The notes below the pieces were generated by a model. That model worked only from the letters and a program-made list of their open reading frames with translations, was not told the origin of the DNA and did not search any database. From positions 177,512 through 241,511 of the forward strand of contig RHLJ01000007.1 of assembly GCA_003712055.1 (NCBI GenBank): a stretch of 64,000 nucleotides of DNA. The letters are read 5' to 3'. The position numbers and the translations under genes are program-made. Source of the DNA: Balneola sp. GTDB lineage: Bacteria; Bacteroidota; Rhodothermia; Balneolales; Balneolaceae. Positions 1-9,130 of the stretch are shown in pieces (positions within the stretch are counted from its first letter, which is position 1; each line of letters begins with the position of its first letter).

Positions 1-2
1 TT

Positions 3-968
3 ACTGTAGATGGCGGTGCTATTAATAATGAACCTTTTGGTGAAGTAGAAAACATTCTTAGAGCAAGGGCGAATCCTGGTGTGGCAGAAAGAAAGGACAT
101 GAAGGTGCTGGATGATAATGATTATCAGAAATATGGATTAATCATGATTGATCCTTTCCCGGATCGTCCGGAACTCAGAAAACCTTATTCAGAAGAAAAA
201 GATCTGTTTGGCGTAGCACCAAGTATTGTAGGTACCCTTTGGGATCAGGCAAAAATTAAACGCCATGAATTAAAGTACTTGTTGGATGATCAATTTTATA
301 GGGGGGTGGTATACCCGGTTAAGTATGAAAAGGTGATCGAGGATCAGCAAGAAAAATATGAGAAAATCGATTATCCCTTAGCTACAGCAAGTATCGGAGC
401 TTTTGGTGGTTTTCTGGATATAAAATTTAGAAATCATGACTTCTTTTTGGGAAGGGATAACGCCCGCAATTTTATGCGAGCATTTCTGAGTATGCCATTC
501 GATCCGGAAAATAATACGGTACATCCTATTCACGAAGCTTGGAAAAAAAGTAATGGAGAATTTGATGAGGAGATGATCGAACGGTTTAAGATTGTTATCA
601 CTGACAAAGAGACAAAGGAGACTAATATGTATCTCCCTATTATTCCGGATGTAAATCTGATCTTCAAAGAAGAAGAACCTCCGGCCGGAGAAACCTATAG
701 CAGTATGGATCGCTATAAATATTCTGTGAAGGATATGCCAAAATACGATGCTAAAGAGTTACATGAACGATACGGTGACATTTACGAGCGAGTGAAAAGG
801 GTTCTCGATATTCTTGTAGATATGATCCCTAGAAGCAGGCTAAGCTTTTTATTAAAAGGAGTCTTAGTCTTTAAGGGGTTTATTAAAAAGAAAATAGCCA
901 AAGAAGGAGCGAATTTTCTTATTGATACCATTCTGGAAGATCTGAGATGTCGTAAACTGTTAAAGTAA
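3..968 (+). CDS. patatin-like phospholipase family protein, C-terminal part (5' end outside window)
   Basis: The reading frame is open from the first bases of the window, so this is the 3' part of a longer gene; a GTG at 81 is only an internal codon. The first visible residues read TVDGGAINNEPFG. The DGG is the catalytic-Asp motif (D-G-A/G) of the Ser-Asp dyad of patatin-like acyl hydrolases, and the following NNEP loop also fits that family. The nucleophile motif GxSxG must lie upstream and is not seen. The remaining roughly 300 residues form a mixed alpha/beta region ending in basic helices (FKGFIKKKIAKEG), which could contact membrane lipid. The likely role is lipid acyl hydrolysis, substrate unknown. 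A lectin-like gene follows after 20 bases and is probably cotranscribed. Confidence 0.7.
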   Translation, partial: TVDGGAINNEPFGEVENILRARANPGVAERKDMKVLDDNDYQKYGLIMIDPFPDRPELRKPYSEEKDLFGVAPSIVGTLWDQAKIKRHELKYLLDDQFYRGVVYPVKYEKVIEDQQEKYEKIDYPLATASIGAFGGFLDIKFRNHDFFLGRDNARNFMRAFLSMPFDPENNTVHPIHEAWKKSNGEFDEEMIERFKIVITDKETKETNMYLPIIPDVNLIFKEEEPPAGETYSSMDRYKYSVKDMPKYDAKELHERYGDIYERVKRVLDILVDMIPRSRLSFLLKGVLVFKGFIKKKIAKEGANFLIDTILEDLRCRKLLK

Positions 969-988
969 AATACTTCCGGGAGGTAAAT

Positions 989-1399
989 ATGAAGGAATTA
1001 AAGATACATGAGTCGGGTACTTTTATTGTCGATTCTCAAAAAGTAGATAACCGAAGTTGCTTCTGGCTTTCTAAGCATGGGGTTTATAGAATTGAAGTAG
1101 ACCCCAAGGATCAAAAATGGACCGATGGAAAACTCTTTAGTCAAACGGTAAGCGCGGATGGGTTTTCAAATATTTTTCTAAATCTATTTTCCTGGAAAAA
1201 GAGATATCGTGGTGCTAAATGGTTTACTCTAATGGGGAAGATAAAAGGCGAAAAGAATTCTGATTTCCCGATAGGTGCGTTGGAGCCTAACTATTCACCA
1301 GGTGATCATGGAGAGCTGATTTGCTATGCAAATGACGCATACGGCCATTATAAAAATAATAGCGACTCCATAAATGTCAGGATAACAAGAATCAGCTGA
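989..1399 (+). CDS. small PA-IL/LecA-like lectin-fold protein
   Basis: A 136-residue protein with no signal peptide, preceded by a good Shine-Dalgarno (GGGAGG, 6 bases before ATG). Its C-terminal third, with NDAYGHYKNNSDSINV near residues 114-129, matches the calcium/galactose loop of Pseudomonas PA-IL (LecA), which reads NDxxGxYxNNSGS: the calcium-binding Asp and the two Asn are kept, and the variable loop position is His. The segment before it (LMGKI...FPIG) fits the LecA beta-sandwich. I infer a calcium-dependent sugar-binding or related beta-sandwich protein. Sugar specificity cannot be read from sequence. It lies 20 bases after the patatin-like gene, so the two may act together on membranes or glycolipids, but this is speculation. 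Confidence 0.55.
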   Translation: MKELKIHESGTFIVDSQKVDNRSCFWLSKHGVYRIEVDPKDQKWTDGKLFSQTVSADGFSNIFLNLFSWKKRYRGAKWFTLMGKIKGEKNSDFPIGALEPNYSPGDHGELICYANDAYGHYKNNSDSINVRITRIS

Positions 1400-1428
1400 G
1401 AATTTTCACCTTCTTTCTCGAATTGCCG

Positions 1429-1436
1429 TATCTTTG
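1429..1436 (+). promoter_or_regulatory. Bacteroidetes-type -7 element of nadE
   Basis: TATCTTTG is an exact match to TAnnTTTG, the -7 consensus of the Bacteroidetes primary sigma factor. It ends three bases before the ATG at 1440, so transcription should begin at or next to the start codon. No clear TTG -33 box is seen at the usual spacing. Confidence 0.5.
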
Positions 1437-1439
1437 GGC

Positions 1440-3164
1440 ATGAAAATTCGCCTGGAACAAATTAATCCAACCATTGGAGATCTGATTGGCAATCAAGCCC
1501 TCGTGCTTGATGCCATTAAAAAGGCCGAAGCAGATCAGATCGATATCTTGCTTATTCCCGAATTGGTGACCTGCGGCTACCCACCTATGGATTTGCTTGA
1601 GCGAAAGGTTTTCAGAGAGCTGTGTTATGAGATAACACAGGAGATTATTTCCAGGACCAAAAAAACAGCAGTCATTTTCGGTTCTCTAACTGAAAACCTG
1701 ACTGGGGTTGGTCGCCCGTGCTTTAATTCGGCTATTGTTGCTCAAAATGGCAGCGAAATTGCTCGTACTCATAAAGCACTCCTACCTACCTACGATGTAT
1801 TCGATGATTTAAGATATTTTGAGCCTGGTACTGAATTTGAGCCAATTTTAATTCACGGAATTCCTTTTGGAATCACTGTATGTGAGGATATTTGGTTCAA
1901 CGACAATGAGATACAATATCATACCTATGCGGTCAATCCTGCTGAGATATTAGCTCAAAAAGGAGCCAGGGCAATTATCAACATTTCGGCATCTCCGTTC
2001 ACAAAAAGGAAACCGGAAAGCAGGGTAGGAATGCTCCAGAAACACGCCCGTGAATTAGGCTTGCCTCTTTTTTATGTAAACCAGGTAGGAGCAAATACGG
2101 AATTAATTTTTGATGGAGATTCCCTGGCCCTGGATGAAACCGGATTTATAGTTACAAGAGATGAGCGTTTCAAATCCACCTTTGTAGATGTAGAATATAA
2201 TCCGAAAACCCAAACACTGGACGCTGGAAAGTACGCAGAATGCGAACGTACAATCCCAAATCCTATAGAGACCATGTTTCATGGGTTAGTTCTGGGTGTT
2301 AGAGATTACCTTAGAAAATCAAAACTTGGTGAAAAGGTTACTCTGGGATTGAGCGGTGGTATTGATTCAGCACTCGTTTGTGCCATCGCTGCTGAAGCAG
2401 TGGGTGCTGAAAATGTATTGGCAGTGACTATGCCATCGAAATTTTCAAGTGAAGGAAGTGTCTCCGATTCCGAACAACTAGCCTCAAACCTGGGGATAGA
2501 GCTGGAAACCATTCCAATACATCCCATATTTGATGCGTACAGAACTCAACTTAATCCATTATTTGAAGGCACCTCTTTTAATGTAGCTGAGGAGAACCTG
2601 CAAAGCCGTACACGCGGTGATTTGTTGATGGCTATATCCAATAAATTTGGACATATGCTTTTGAACACAGGTAATAAATCGGAAACAGCCGTTGGATATT
2701 GCACCCTGTATGGAGATATGGCCGGAGGACTCGGTGTGATCTCAGATCTTTACAAAACGGAAGTGTATGCCATGTGTAAATGGTTGAACGAAGAATATTA
2801 TCAGCGTGAAGTAATACCTAATACTATCATCGAAAAAGAACCCAGCGCTGAGTTAAGATTTGATCAAAAAGATTCAGATTCTTTACCGGAATACGGAACA
2901 TTAGATGCTGTTTTGAAATATTACCTGGAGGATCAGCTATCAAGAGAGGAAATCATTGTAAAGGGTTTTAAGGAAGAAGTTGTGGATCGGACTCTTCATT
3001 TAGTAGATCGAAATGAACATAAACGGTACCAGGCTGCTCCGGGCCTAAAAATTTCAGCAAAAGCATTTGGATCTGGTAGAAGATGGCCTATTGTTCAGCA
3101 ATGGACAGGTCAGGAGAAGATTTTACAAAATCATGGAAAACTATCTGCTGATAAGAACGTCTAA
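1440..3164 (+). CDS. nadE: glutamine-dependent NAD+ synthetase
   Basis: Catalyses the last step of NAD biosynthesis, ATP-dependent amidation of nicotinate adenine dinucleotide with ammonia drawn from glutamine. The N-terminal half (about residues 1-265) is a nitrilase-type glutaminase with the Glu in PELVTCGYPP and the catalytic Cys (C148) in VCEDIWF. The C-terminal half is the synthetase with the PP-loop SGGIDSAL starting at S305. The 574-residue two-domain form is normal for glutamine-dependent enzymes. A TTG two codons upstream (1434) overlaps the -7 promoter element, so ATG 1440 is the better start. The gene appears monocistronic. TDO and kynureninase at 26-28 kb could in principle feed de novo NAD synthesis, but no quinolinate genes are in view. 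Confidence 0.95.
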   Translation: MKIRLEQINPTIGDLIGNQALVLDAIKKAEADQIDILLIPELVTCGYPPMDLLERKVFRELCYEITQEIISRTKKTAVIFGSLTENLTGVGRPCFNSAIVAQNGSEIARTHKALLPTYDVFDDLRYFEPGTEFEPILIHGIPFGITVCEDIWFNDNEIQYHTYAVNPAEILAQKGARAIINISASPFTKRKPESRVGMLQKHARELGLPLFYVNQVGANTELIFDGDSLALDETGFIVTRDERFKSTFVDVEYNPKTQTLDAGKYAECERTIPNPIETMFHGLVLGVRDYLRKSKLGEKVTLGLSGGIDSALVCAIAAEAVGAENVLAVTMPSKFSSEGSVSDSEQLASNLGIELETIPIHPIFDAYRTQLNPLFEGTSFNVAEENLQSRTRGDLLMAISNKFGHMLLNTGNKSETAVGYCTLYGDMAGGLGVISDLYKTEVYAMCKWLNEEYYQREVIPNTIIEKEPSAELRFDQKDSDSLPEYGTLDAVLKYYLEDQLSREEIIVKGFKEEVVDRTLHLVDRNEHKRYQAAPGLKISAKAFGSGRRWPIVQQWTGQEKILQNHGKLSADKNV

Positions 3165-3269
3165 AGAGTGTTTTGTTTTATAATCTTGGTTCCATTCTTA
3201 AAATGGACTTTCATTCACATTAAAGCTGATAATCATTAACTTGAACCCTTATTAATCTACAGAACCTTT

Positions 3270-5258
3270 ATGAAAAAGCAGCTAATCGTTATTAGTTTTT
3301 CTATTCTCATGTTAGGCACCACACTAAGTTGGGCGCAGGACTCAACAGCTTCCGTTAAAAATAAGGAGATGCCCCAGAGGCTTTTACCTTACTCTAATTC
3401 GATGGAAGGCTTTCAAACCCAGGACGGATTAAACGAGACCCCAACTCTAGCTCCACTAGATGGATTTCAAAAAGATGTTATCAGCAGGGTATCCGATATT
3501 TATAAAATGTACATCATGGCACTTGATGCACAGGTGGCTGAAGATGCCGTTTTAACTGAAAAATATATTAATGATGCTGTAGAGGCTTCTCAGGGTCTAT
3601 TGGACGATTACCCTGAAATTCGCTCCGATCGCAGGTTTAGTGAATTATCCAGAATTGTAGTTTCAGAATACCGTCAGTTCTATGGAATAACAGATTCAGA
3701 AAGTGAGCCTCAGGGTGAGATTTTCGCAATTCAGGAGGATTTTTTGGAGGACGAAACTCTGCTATCTGATAATTTTGAGTTTCCGAATGATGTTTCCATT
3801 CAAAATACAGCAGTTCCTCTGGTACAGAATGCTCAGGTCAATCGGCACCTGGTTTACTATACACTCAGAAGACCGGAGGTTATGGAAACCTGGAGAGAAC
3901 GAGCTGAAGTATATAAACCAATGATGGATGAGATTTTTGCTGAAGAAGGTTTGCCACCAGAGCTTGTTTATCTGTCATTTATAGAAAGTGGAATTAACCC
4001 CACAGCGAGAAGCTGGGCCTCAGCAGTTGGTATGTGGCAATTTATTGCGGCTACGGGCAGGGTTTATGGATTAGAAATTAACTGGTGGGTAGATGAGCGG
4101 AGAGATCCCGAAAAAGCTACAAGAGCTGCTGCACGTCACCTTAAAGACTTACATAATATTTGGGGAGACTGGCATCTGGCTATGGCAAATTACAACATTA
4201 GTCCCCGTGGATTGAACAGAGCAATTCGAAGAGCTGGTGGAGAGAAAGATTATTGGGCTGCATATCCATATCTGCCAAGAGAAACTCGTGGATATGTTCC
4301 TGGTTTCATAGCTACAACAATGATTAATATGAGTCCTGAGGAATTTGGCTTCCAAAAGAATTACGGCAAAGATCCGTACTCATATGATGTAGTCGAAGTT
4401 GATGGGTTGATGCCTCTTGAGGAGATGGCTAAAATTATTGGAATCACTACTCAGGAACTGAAAGATTACAACCCGGAATTATTAAGATGGGCGACCCCTC
4501 CGGGAAATAAATATGCATTAAAAATCCCAACAGGTAAAAAAGCGGAGTTCCTAGCTTCTTATGATGACATTCCAAAAGAGAATGCCAATCAAAGTATAAC
4601 CATGCATACTGTTAGAAGCGGAGAATCTATTGGATTAATAGCAAGAAAGTACGGAACCACTGTAAGTGGTATTTATGCAACCAATGAGAATCTATCGAAC
4701 ATCATTTATCCGGGGCAGGTATTGGCAGTTCCGCTACCAAACGGAAGTACTTCACAACTATCTGTAAATAGGCCAACCAACCAAAGAAGTGGTACTACAA
4801 CCACAAGGTCTACCAGCACAAGCAGTAGTGTTCCTGCAAATTCAACGAAACTTACTTATAAAGTAAAAACCGGAGATACTGTTGGTCATATTGCAGAATG
4901 GTATGATGTGAGAGCCTGGAATATTCGAACCTGGAACAATATTGGAAATACTATTCGGGTAGGTCAAAACCTGTCTATCTATGTACCTAATTCCAGGAAA
5001 GACCACTATACGCAAATAGATAAACTCTCATTCAGAGAGAAGCAGGATTTAGAGACCAAGCAAAAAAGAGGAGAAAATATCTTCTTGGCTTCTTCTACTA
5101 CAACCAATGACAATGGATCGGTTACTTACGTCGTTAAGCAAAACGACACACTTAGCGAAATCGCTGAATCACATGGAGTGAGTACCTCACAAATCCGAAG
5201 ATTAAATAATATTTCCGGTTCGAGGATTTATGTAGGTCAATCCCTCCGGATAAAATAG
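3270..5258 (+). CDS. mltD: MltD-like membrane-bound lytic murein transglycosylase with three LysM domains
   Basis: A 662-residue exported peptidoglycan lyase. A signal peptide (MKKQLIVISF...SWAQ) is followed by a variable region, then a GH23/SLT domain at about residues 225-345 with catalytic Glu239 in FIESGINP and the typical SAVGMWQFI and NYNISPRG motifs. Three LysM peptidoglycan-binding repeats follow at about 445-490, 528-573 and 618-662, separated by a Ser/Thr-rich linker. It should cleave the MurNAc-GlcNAc bond with 1,6-anhydro product formation in the periplasm. The signal peptide shows no clear lipobox. It is the first gene of the envelope operon; ctp starts 5 bases after its stop. 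Confidence 0.9.
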   Translation: MKKQLIVISFSILMLGTTLSWAQDSTASVKNKEMPQRLLPYSNSMEGFQTQDGLNETPTLAPLDGFQKDVISRVSDIYKMYIMALDAQVAEDAVLTEKYINDAVEASQGLLDDYPEIRSDRRFSELSRIVVSEYRQFYGITDSESEPQGEIFAIQEDFLEDETLLSDNFEFPNDVSIQNTAVPLVQNAQVNRHLVYYTLRRPEVMETWRERAEVYKPMMDEIFAEEGLPPELVYLSFIESGINPTARSWASAVGMWQFIAATGRVYGLEINWWVDERRDPEKATRAAARHLKDLHNIWGDWHLAMANYNISPRGLNRAIRRAGGEKDYWAAYPYLPRETRGYVPGFIATTMINMSPEEFGFQKNYGKDPYSYDVVEVDGLMPLEEMAKIIGITTQELKDYNPELLRWATPPGNKYALKIPTGKKAEFLASYDDIPKENANQSITMHTVRSGESIGLIARKYGTTVSGIYATNENLSNIIYPGQVLAVPLPNGSTSQLSVNRPTNQRSGTTTTRSTSTSSSVPANSTKLTYKVKTGDTVGHIAEWYDVRAWNIRTWNNIGNTIRVGQNLSIYVPNSRKDHYTQIDKLSFREKQDLETKQKRGENIFLASSTTTNDNGSVTYVVKQNDTLSEIAESHGVSTSQIRRLNNISGSRIYVGQSLRIK

Positions 5259-5263
5259 GACAT

Positions 5264-6904
5264 ATGAGAAATTTGATGAGAAGAAGTTTATGGCTTTTGC
5301 TAGCTATGTTAATACCTGCTAATACCTATGGGTTTCAAGAGCAGGATGTCTATTTCCTCATCAAAAAAAACTTCTCCATATTCAGTAAAGCTTATGAGAA
5401 CATAGCTCTTGAATACGTTGATCAGGTAAATCCTGAGCTGCTGATGCGTAACGGAATGCAGGCTATGCTTGAGACACTTGATCCATACACTGTGTTCTAT
5501 AACGAATCCCAAAACGAACAAGCTGAGATTTTTTCTAGAAGCAACTATGCTGGGATTGGTATCGAAGCTGGCTTTAGGGATGGAGAAGTAGTAATTGTAG
5601 CTCCTACCGAGGGTGGACCCTCTGAACGAAAAGGTATTAGAGCAGGAGATGTCATTCTATCTATTGATGGTGTTTCTACCGAAGGACTATTACCCGAAGA
5701 AGTTCAAAACCTTACAATGGGAGAGATAGGATCCAGTGTTACACTTGTAATCACCCGTTTCGGTGTAGACCAGCCTATTGAATTCGAGATAACCCGAGAA
5801 AGCATTGAAGTACCCAACGTTACACATTTTACGAATTTAGGTAATGACGGAGAGGTTGGATATATACGTCTCGCTCAATTTGGAATGAATTCGGCAAGTG
5901 AAATTCGTGAAGCTTTAAACCAGGTCTCATCGGAAAGAGAACTGCAAGGGTTAATTCTGGATTTAAGAGATAATCCCGGGGGAATTCTACAAGAAGCAGT
6001 CGCTATCGTTGATAAATTTGTTGAGCCAGGACTTACCGTAGTAGAAACCAGAGGAAGAATAGCGGAATATAATCAAGCATATAATACAAGCGAGCCTGTA
6101 CTTTTTGATAAACCTATTGTTGTTCTCATGAATGGAGGCAGTGCGAGTGCATCAGAAGTGGTTTCGGGGGCACTTCAGGATTTAGATCGGGCAGTGATAT
6201 TGGGAGAAACAAGTTTTGGTAAAGGATTGGTGCAGATAGTAAAACCAATGCCTTACAATACTTCAATGAAGATTACTATATCACGGTATTTTACTCCTAG
6301 TGGAAGGAGTATTCAATCTGTTGATTATACTCATCAATCCAGAAATTCTTCCATTTCGCGAGCTGAAACTGCGAATCGCATCTTTAGGACAAGAAATGGT
6401 CGCGAAGTAAAAGAAGGAAGAGGCATTGAACCTGATGTAATATCCACTGGTGAAATTCCCGGTTTACTAGAAGTATCGTTGCTCCAACAAGGACACTACT
6501 TTGATTTTGCAACAAAATATGAAGCTGAAAATCCGTCTTTCAATGAGCCTGAATTACCAGCATCAGTTTTTGAGGATTTCAAAGAGTTTTTAGTTGATCA
6601 AGAATTCGACTACATAACTGATTCAGAACTACTATTGGCCGAGCTCAAAGGGAAACACCAAGAAACAGAGATCAGGTCAAATATCGATGCTATTCAAAAT
6701 ATTATTGACGATCAGAAGGCTACCGAGTTTGAGGAAGCTGAGTCGAGAATAAAGAAAATTCTTTATCTCGAGCTGATTTCCCGATTTAAAGGTCAAAACG
6801 CAGAAAAAGACGCAGCCCTGCTTCTTGATGATCAAATAATGGAAGCATTAAATGTGCTTTCAAGCCCAAAAAATATTTCGGGTATTTTGAACGGTGAAGG
6901 GTAA
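5264..6904 (+). CDS. ctp: C-terminal processing peptidase, S41 family
   Basis: A 546-residue periplasmic serine protease. It has a signal peptide (to about residue 24), a PDZ domain at about 90-170 (YAGIGIEAG...GIRAGDVILSIDG) and the S41 catalytic core with the SASAS block at 293-297 containing the nucleophile and the general base Lys320 in GETSFGKG. The C-terminal 150 residues are helical and acidic, probably a cap. Family members trim C-termini of periplasmic proteins and control murein hydrolases. Its position directly after a lytic transglycosylase suggests that kind of regulatory partnership, which is inference. An AGGA sits four bases before the ATG, and the stop codon shares its last base with the next start. 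Confidence 0.9.
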   Translation: MRNLMRRSLWLLLAMLIPANTYGFQEQDVYFLIKKNFSIFSKAYENIALEYVDQVNPELLMRNGMQAMLETLDPYTVFYNESQNEQAEIFSRSNYAGIGIEAGFRDGEVVIVAPTEGGPSERKGIRAGDVILSIDGVSTEGLLPEEVQNLTMGEIGSSVTLVITRFGVDQPIEFEITRESIEVPNVTHFTNLGNDGEVGYIRLAQFGMNSASEIREALNQVSSERELQGLILDLRDNPGGILQEAVAIVDKFVEPGLTVVETRGRIAEYNQAYNTSEPVLFDKPIVVLMNGGSASASEVVSGALQDLDRAVILGETSFGKGLVQIVKPMPYNTSMKITISRYFTPSGRSIQSVDYTHQSRNSSISRAETANRIFRTRNGREVKEGRGIEPDVISTGEIPGLLEVSLLQQGHYFDFATKYEAENPSFNEPELPASVFEDFKEFLVDQEFDYITDSELLLAELKGKHQETEIRSNIDAIQNIIDDQKATEFEEAESRIKKILYLELISRFKGQNAEKDAALLLDDQIMEALNVLSSPKNISGILNGEG

Positions 6905-7755
6905 TGCTCCCAAAAGCAGATCTACACATTCACACAACTTTTTCTGATGGGAAGTTAGATCCGGTTGAGGCAGTAGAAATCGCAGTAGAAAAGAAGCTTT
7001 CTGCGCTATCTATTACCGATCATGATACTTATGAAGGGTATTTTGCTGCTAAAGAAAGAGCCGATGAACTAGGTATACAATTAATTCCAGGGGTTGAAAT
7101 AACCAGTTCTTATAAAAATCGTGAATCTCACATCCTGGCCTATTTTTTTAATACAGATACCCAATTCTTCGCCGATTTTTTTATTTCGCAGCGAATTGAA
7201 CGGAGGAATCGAATTAAAGGAATTATTCAAAGACTAAATGGTATCGGGCTAATTGTGGATTATGATGAAGTAAGAGCGGAGGCGAACGGAGCCAATATAG
7301 GCCGCCCTCACCTGGCCAAGGTTTTAGTTAATAAAGGATATGCCAGAAATCATCATGATGCATTTGATAGGTATTTAAGTACTGAAAAACTTGGTGAAAT
7401 CAACCAAAACTACCCTGAGGTATCTAGAGTTATTGAAACTATTCGAAGCATAGGCGGTGCTGCAGTGCTGGCACACCCAGCTAAATTTTACTCTGAAAAG
7501 GAAATCGAAGAATTTATCAAGTTGGGTATTGATGGCATAGAATGTATTCACCCAAGCCATAATTTTACACTTCAAAAAAAGTACACCGCTATATGCGAAA
7601 AGAACGCATTGCTTATTACAGGAGGCAGTGATTATCATGGCGGAAAGGAAATGGCAAAAAGACATTTAGGCGTGGTATCAGTTGCTCTAAAGCATGTTGA
7701 TAAGATGAATAGAATGTGTGAGCAGAGAAAGCAAATTGTAGAACTAAAAAACTAA
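6904..7755 (+). CDS. PHP-domain phosphoesterase (RNase AM / nucleoside 3',5'-bisphosphate phosphatase type)
   Basis: A 283-residue PHP-superfamily metal hydrolase. The N-terminal DLHIHTTFSDG motif gives the first metal ligands, followed by SITDHDTYEGY, PGVEITS and, near the C-terminus, GGSDYHGG. This arrangement and length match the TrpH/YciV family, whose characterised members hydrolyse 3',5'-nucleotide bisphosphates and trim RNA 5' ends. The ATG overlaps the ctp stop by one base, so translation is coupled. The link to envelope genes looks like operon convenience rather than function. Substrate is inferred from family only. Confidence 0.8.
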   Translation: MLPKADLHIHTTFSDGKLDPVEAVEIAVEKKLSALSITDHDTYEGYFAAKERADELGIQLIPGVEITSSYKNRESHILAYFFNTDTQFFADFFISQRIERRNRIKGIIQRLNGIGLIVDYDEVRAEANGANIGRPHLAKVLVNKGYARNHHDAFDRYLSTEKLGEINQNYPEVSRVIETIRSIGGAAVLAHPAKFYSEKEIEEFIKLGIDGIECIHPSHNFTLQKKYTAICEKNALLITGGSDYHGGKEMAKRHLGVVSVALKHVDKMNRMCEQRKQIVELKN

Positions 7756-7761
7756 CTATCG

Positions 7762-8226
7762 ATGAATCTTATTGAAGGAACAACAAGGCCGGAAGGTGCA
7801 AAAGTTGGAATAGTAGTATCAAGGTGGAATTCAAGTATTACTGAAAGGATGCTTGAGGGTGCTCTAGCAGCACTAAAGGGGAATGGGATAAAGGATGAAG
7901 ATATACTTGTAGCTCGCTGTCCTGGTTCTTTTGAAATACCCTTAACTGTTCAATCATTATTAGATAAAGGTACTTTTGACGGAGTAATAGCATTGGGCGT
8001 AGTCATACGCGGAGGAACTCCACATTTCGAATATGTTTGTGATGCGGTAACACAAGGAGTACTAGAACTAAATCTTAGGTACCAAAAACCAGTGGCATTT
8101 GGTGTCCTTACTACTGATGATGTACAACAAGCTATAGAGCGTGCAGGAGAAAAGGGGAACAAAGGAGGAGAGGCTGCACTAGCACTATTAGAAATGATAG
8201 ATCTTCAACGAAAGCTTAATACTTAA
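7762..8226 (+). CDS. ribH: 6,7-dimethyl-8-ribityllumazine synthase
   Basis: Condenses 5-amino-6-ribitylaminouracil with 3,4-dihydroxy-2-butanone 4-phosphate in riboflavin synthesis. The 154 residues are standard length. Visible family motifs are SRWNSSITERM near the N-terminus, the substrate loop PGSFEIP, GVVIRGGTPHFEYV with the catalytic His, and the C-terminal phosphate-binding stretch RAGEKGNKGGEAA. It lies 6 bases after the PHP gene. The other rib genes are not in the window. Confidence 0.95.
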   Translation: MNLIEGTTRPEGAKVGIVVSRWNSSITERMLEGALAALKGNGIKDEDILVARCPGSFEIPLTVQSLLDKGTFDGVIALGVVIRGGTPHFEYVCDAVTQGVLELNLRYQKPVAFGVLTTDDVQQAIERAGEKGNKGGEAALALLEMIDLQRKLNT

Positions 8227-8299
8227 TAGAGCCAGTTTTCCTTGCTTAAAGACGAGTAAAGCTCTAATTTAAGAAGCTTGAAAATCAGACAAAATCTAG

Positions 8300-9121
8300 T
8301 TGAAAGAGCTCACTCTTACTAAAAAAGAACAGTCCCAGGAAGACAAAGCCAGACAACTCCTTTTAAAGGAAAATGGAGAAATTCCGGAGCATATTGCCAT
8401 CATCATGGATGGTAATGGCAGGTGGGCTAAAAGTAACGGAAGTGTTAGGCTTCATGGCCATAAAGTCGGGGTCGATTCTGTAAGAGATATTACTGAAGCA
8501 TGTGCGCAATTAGGAGTCCAATATCTTACCCTTTATGCATTTTCTACTGAAAATTGGGGAAGGCCATCGGTTGAAGTAAGGGGGCTAATGCGTTTATTAG
8601 TTTCCTCACTAAGGAAAGAAGCAGACAACTTGCACGAAAATGATATCCAGCTTGTAACAATTGGGCAGATGGATAGATTTCCTCAAGACTGCCAGAAAGA
8701 GCTTCAGGAAGCCATTGAATTAACCAAAAACAACAACAGGCTTCAATTGTGCTTAGCACTTAGTTACTCAGGTAGATGGGATATCACTCAGGCAGTTAAG
8801 AAAATAGCTGCTCATGTAAATGAAGGGCGATTAGATCCCGAACTGATTAATGACCAAATGATTAGTGATCACCTTTCAACTGCAAGTATTCCGGATCCTG
8901 ATTTGATTATCCGCACTAGTGGCGAATATCGGATTAGTAATTTTTTACTATGGCAACTTGCGTATTCCGAATTATACATAACACAACACTATTGGCCTGA
9001 TTTTCGACGTAACGAGCTTTACGAAGCAATCACTTCCTACCAAAAACGAGATCGGCGTTTTGGGAAATTAGACATTGCAAAAGACGAAAAGGGTAGCTCA
9101 TCCCGTTTACTCAAAAATTGA
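8300..9121 (+). CDS. uppS: undecaprenyl diphosphate synthase (TTG start)
   Basis: Makes the C55 lipid carrier for peptidoglycan by cis-condensation of isopentenyl diphosphate. The signature HIAIIMDGNGRWA with the catalytic Asp lies near residue 37, followed by the HKVG and ENWGRP motifs and the C-terminal RTSGEYRISNFLLWQ/ELYIT region. The 273 residues are typical. An in-frame TAG stands immediately before the TTG at 8300, and no ATG or GTG occurs before the catalytic motif, so the TTG start is essentially forced. A 73-base gap separates it from ribH, possibly leaving room for an extra promoter. Confidence 0.95.
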   Translation: MKELTLTKKEQSQEDKARQLLLKENGEIPEHIAIIMDGNGRWAKSNGSVRLHGHKVGVDSVRDITEACAQLGVQYLTLYAFSTENWGRPSVEVRGLMRLLVSSLRKEADNLHENDIQLVTIGQMDRFPQDCQKELQEAIELTKNNNRLQLCLALSYSGRWDITQAVKKIAAHVNEGRLDPELINDQMISDHLSTASIPDPDLIIRTSGEYRISNFLLWQLAYSELYITQHYWPDFRRNELYEAITSYQKRDRRFGKLDIAKDEKGSSSRLLKN

Positions 9122-9130
9122 TGAACTTTA

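Noticed and set aside
81-968. GTG at 81 as start of the first gene
   Set aside because: The frame continues upstream to the window edge with patatin-type residues (DGG motif), so the gene is only truncated by the window.
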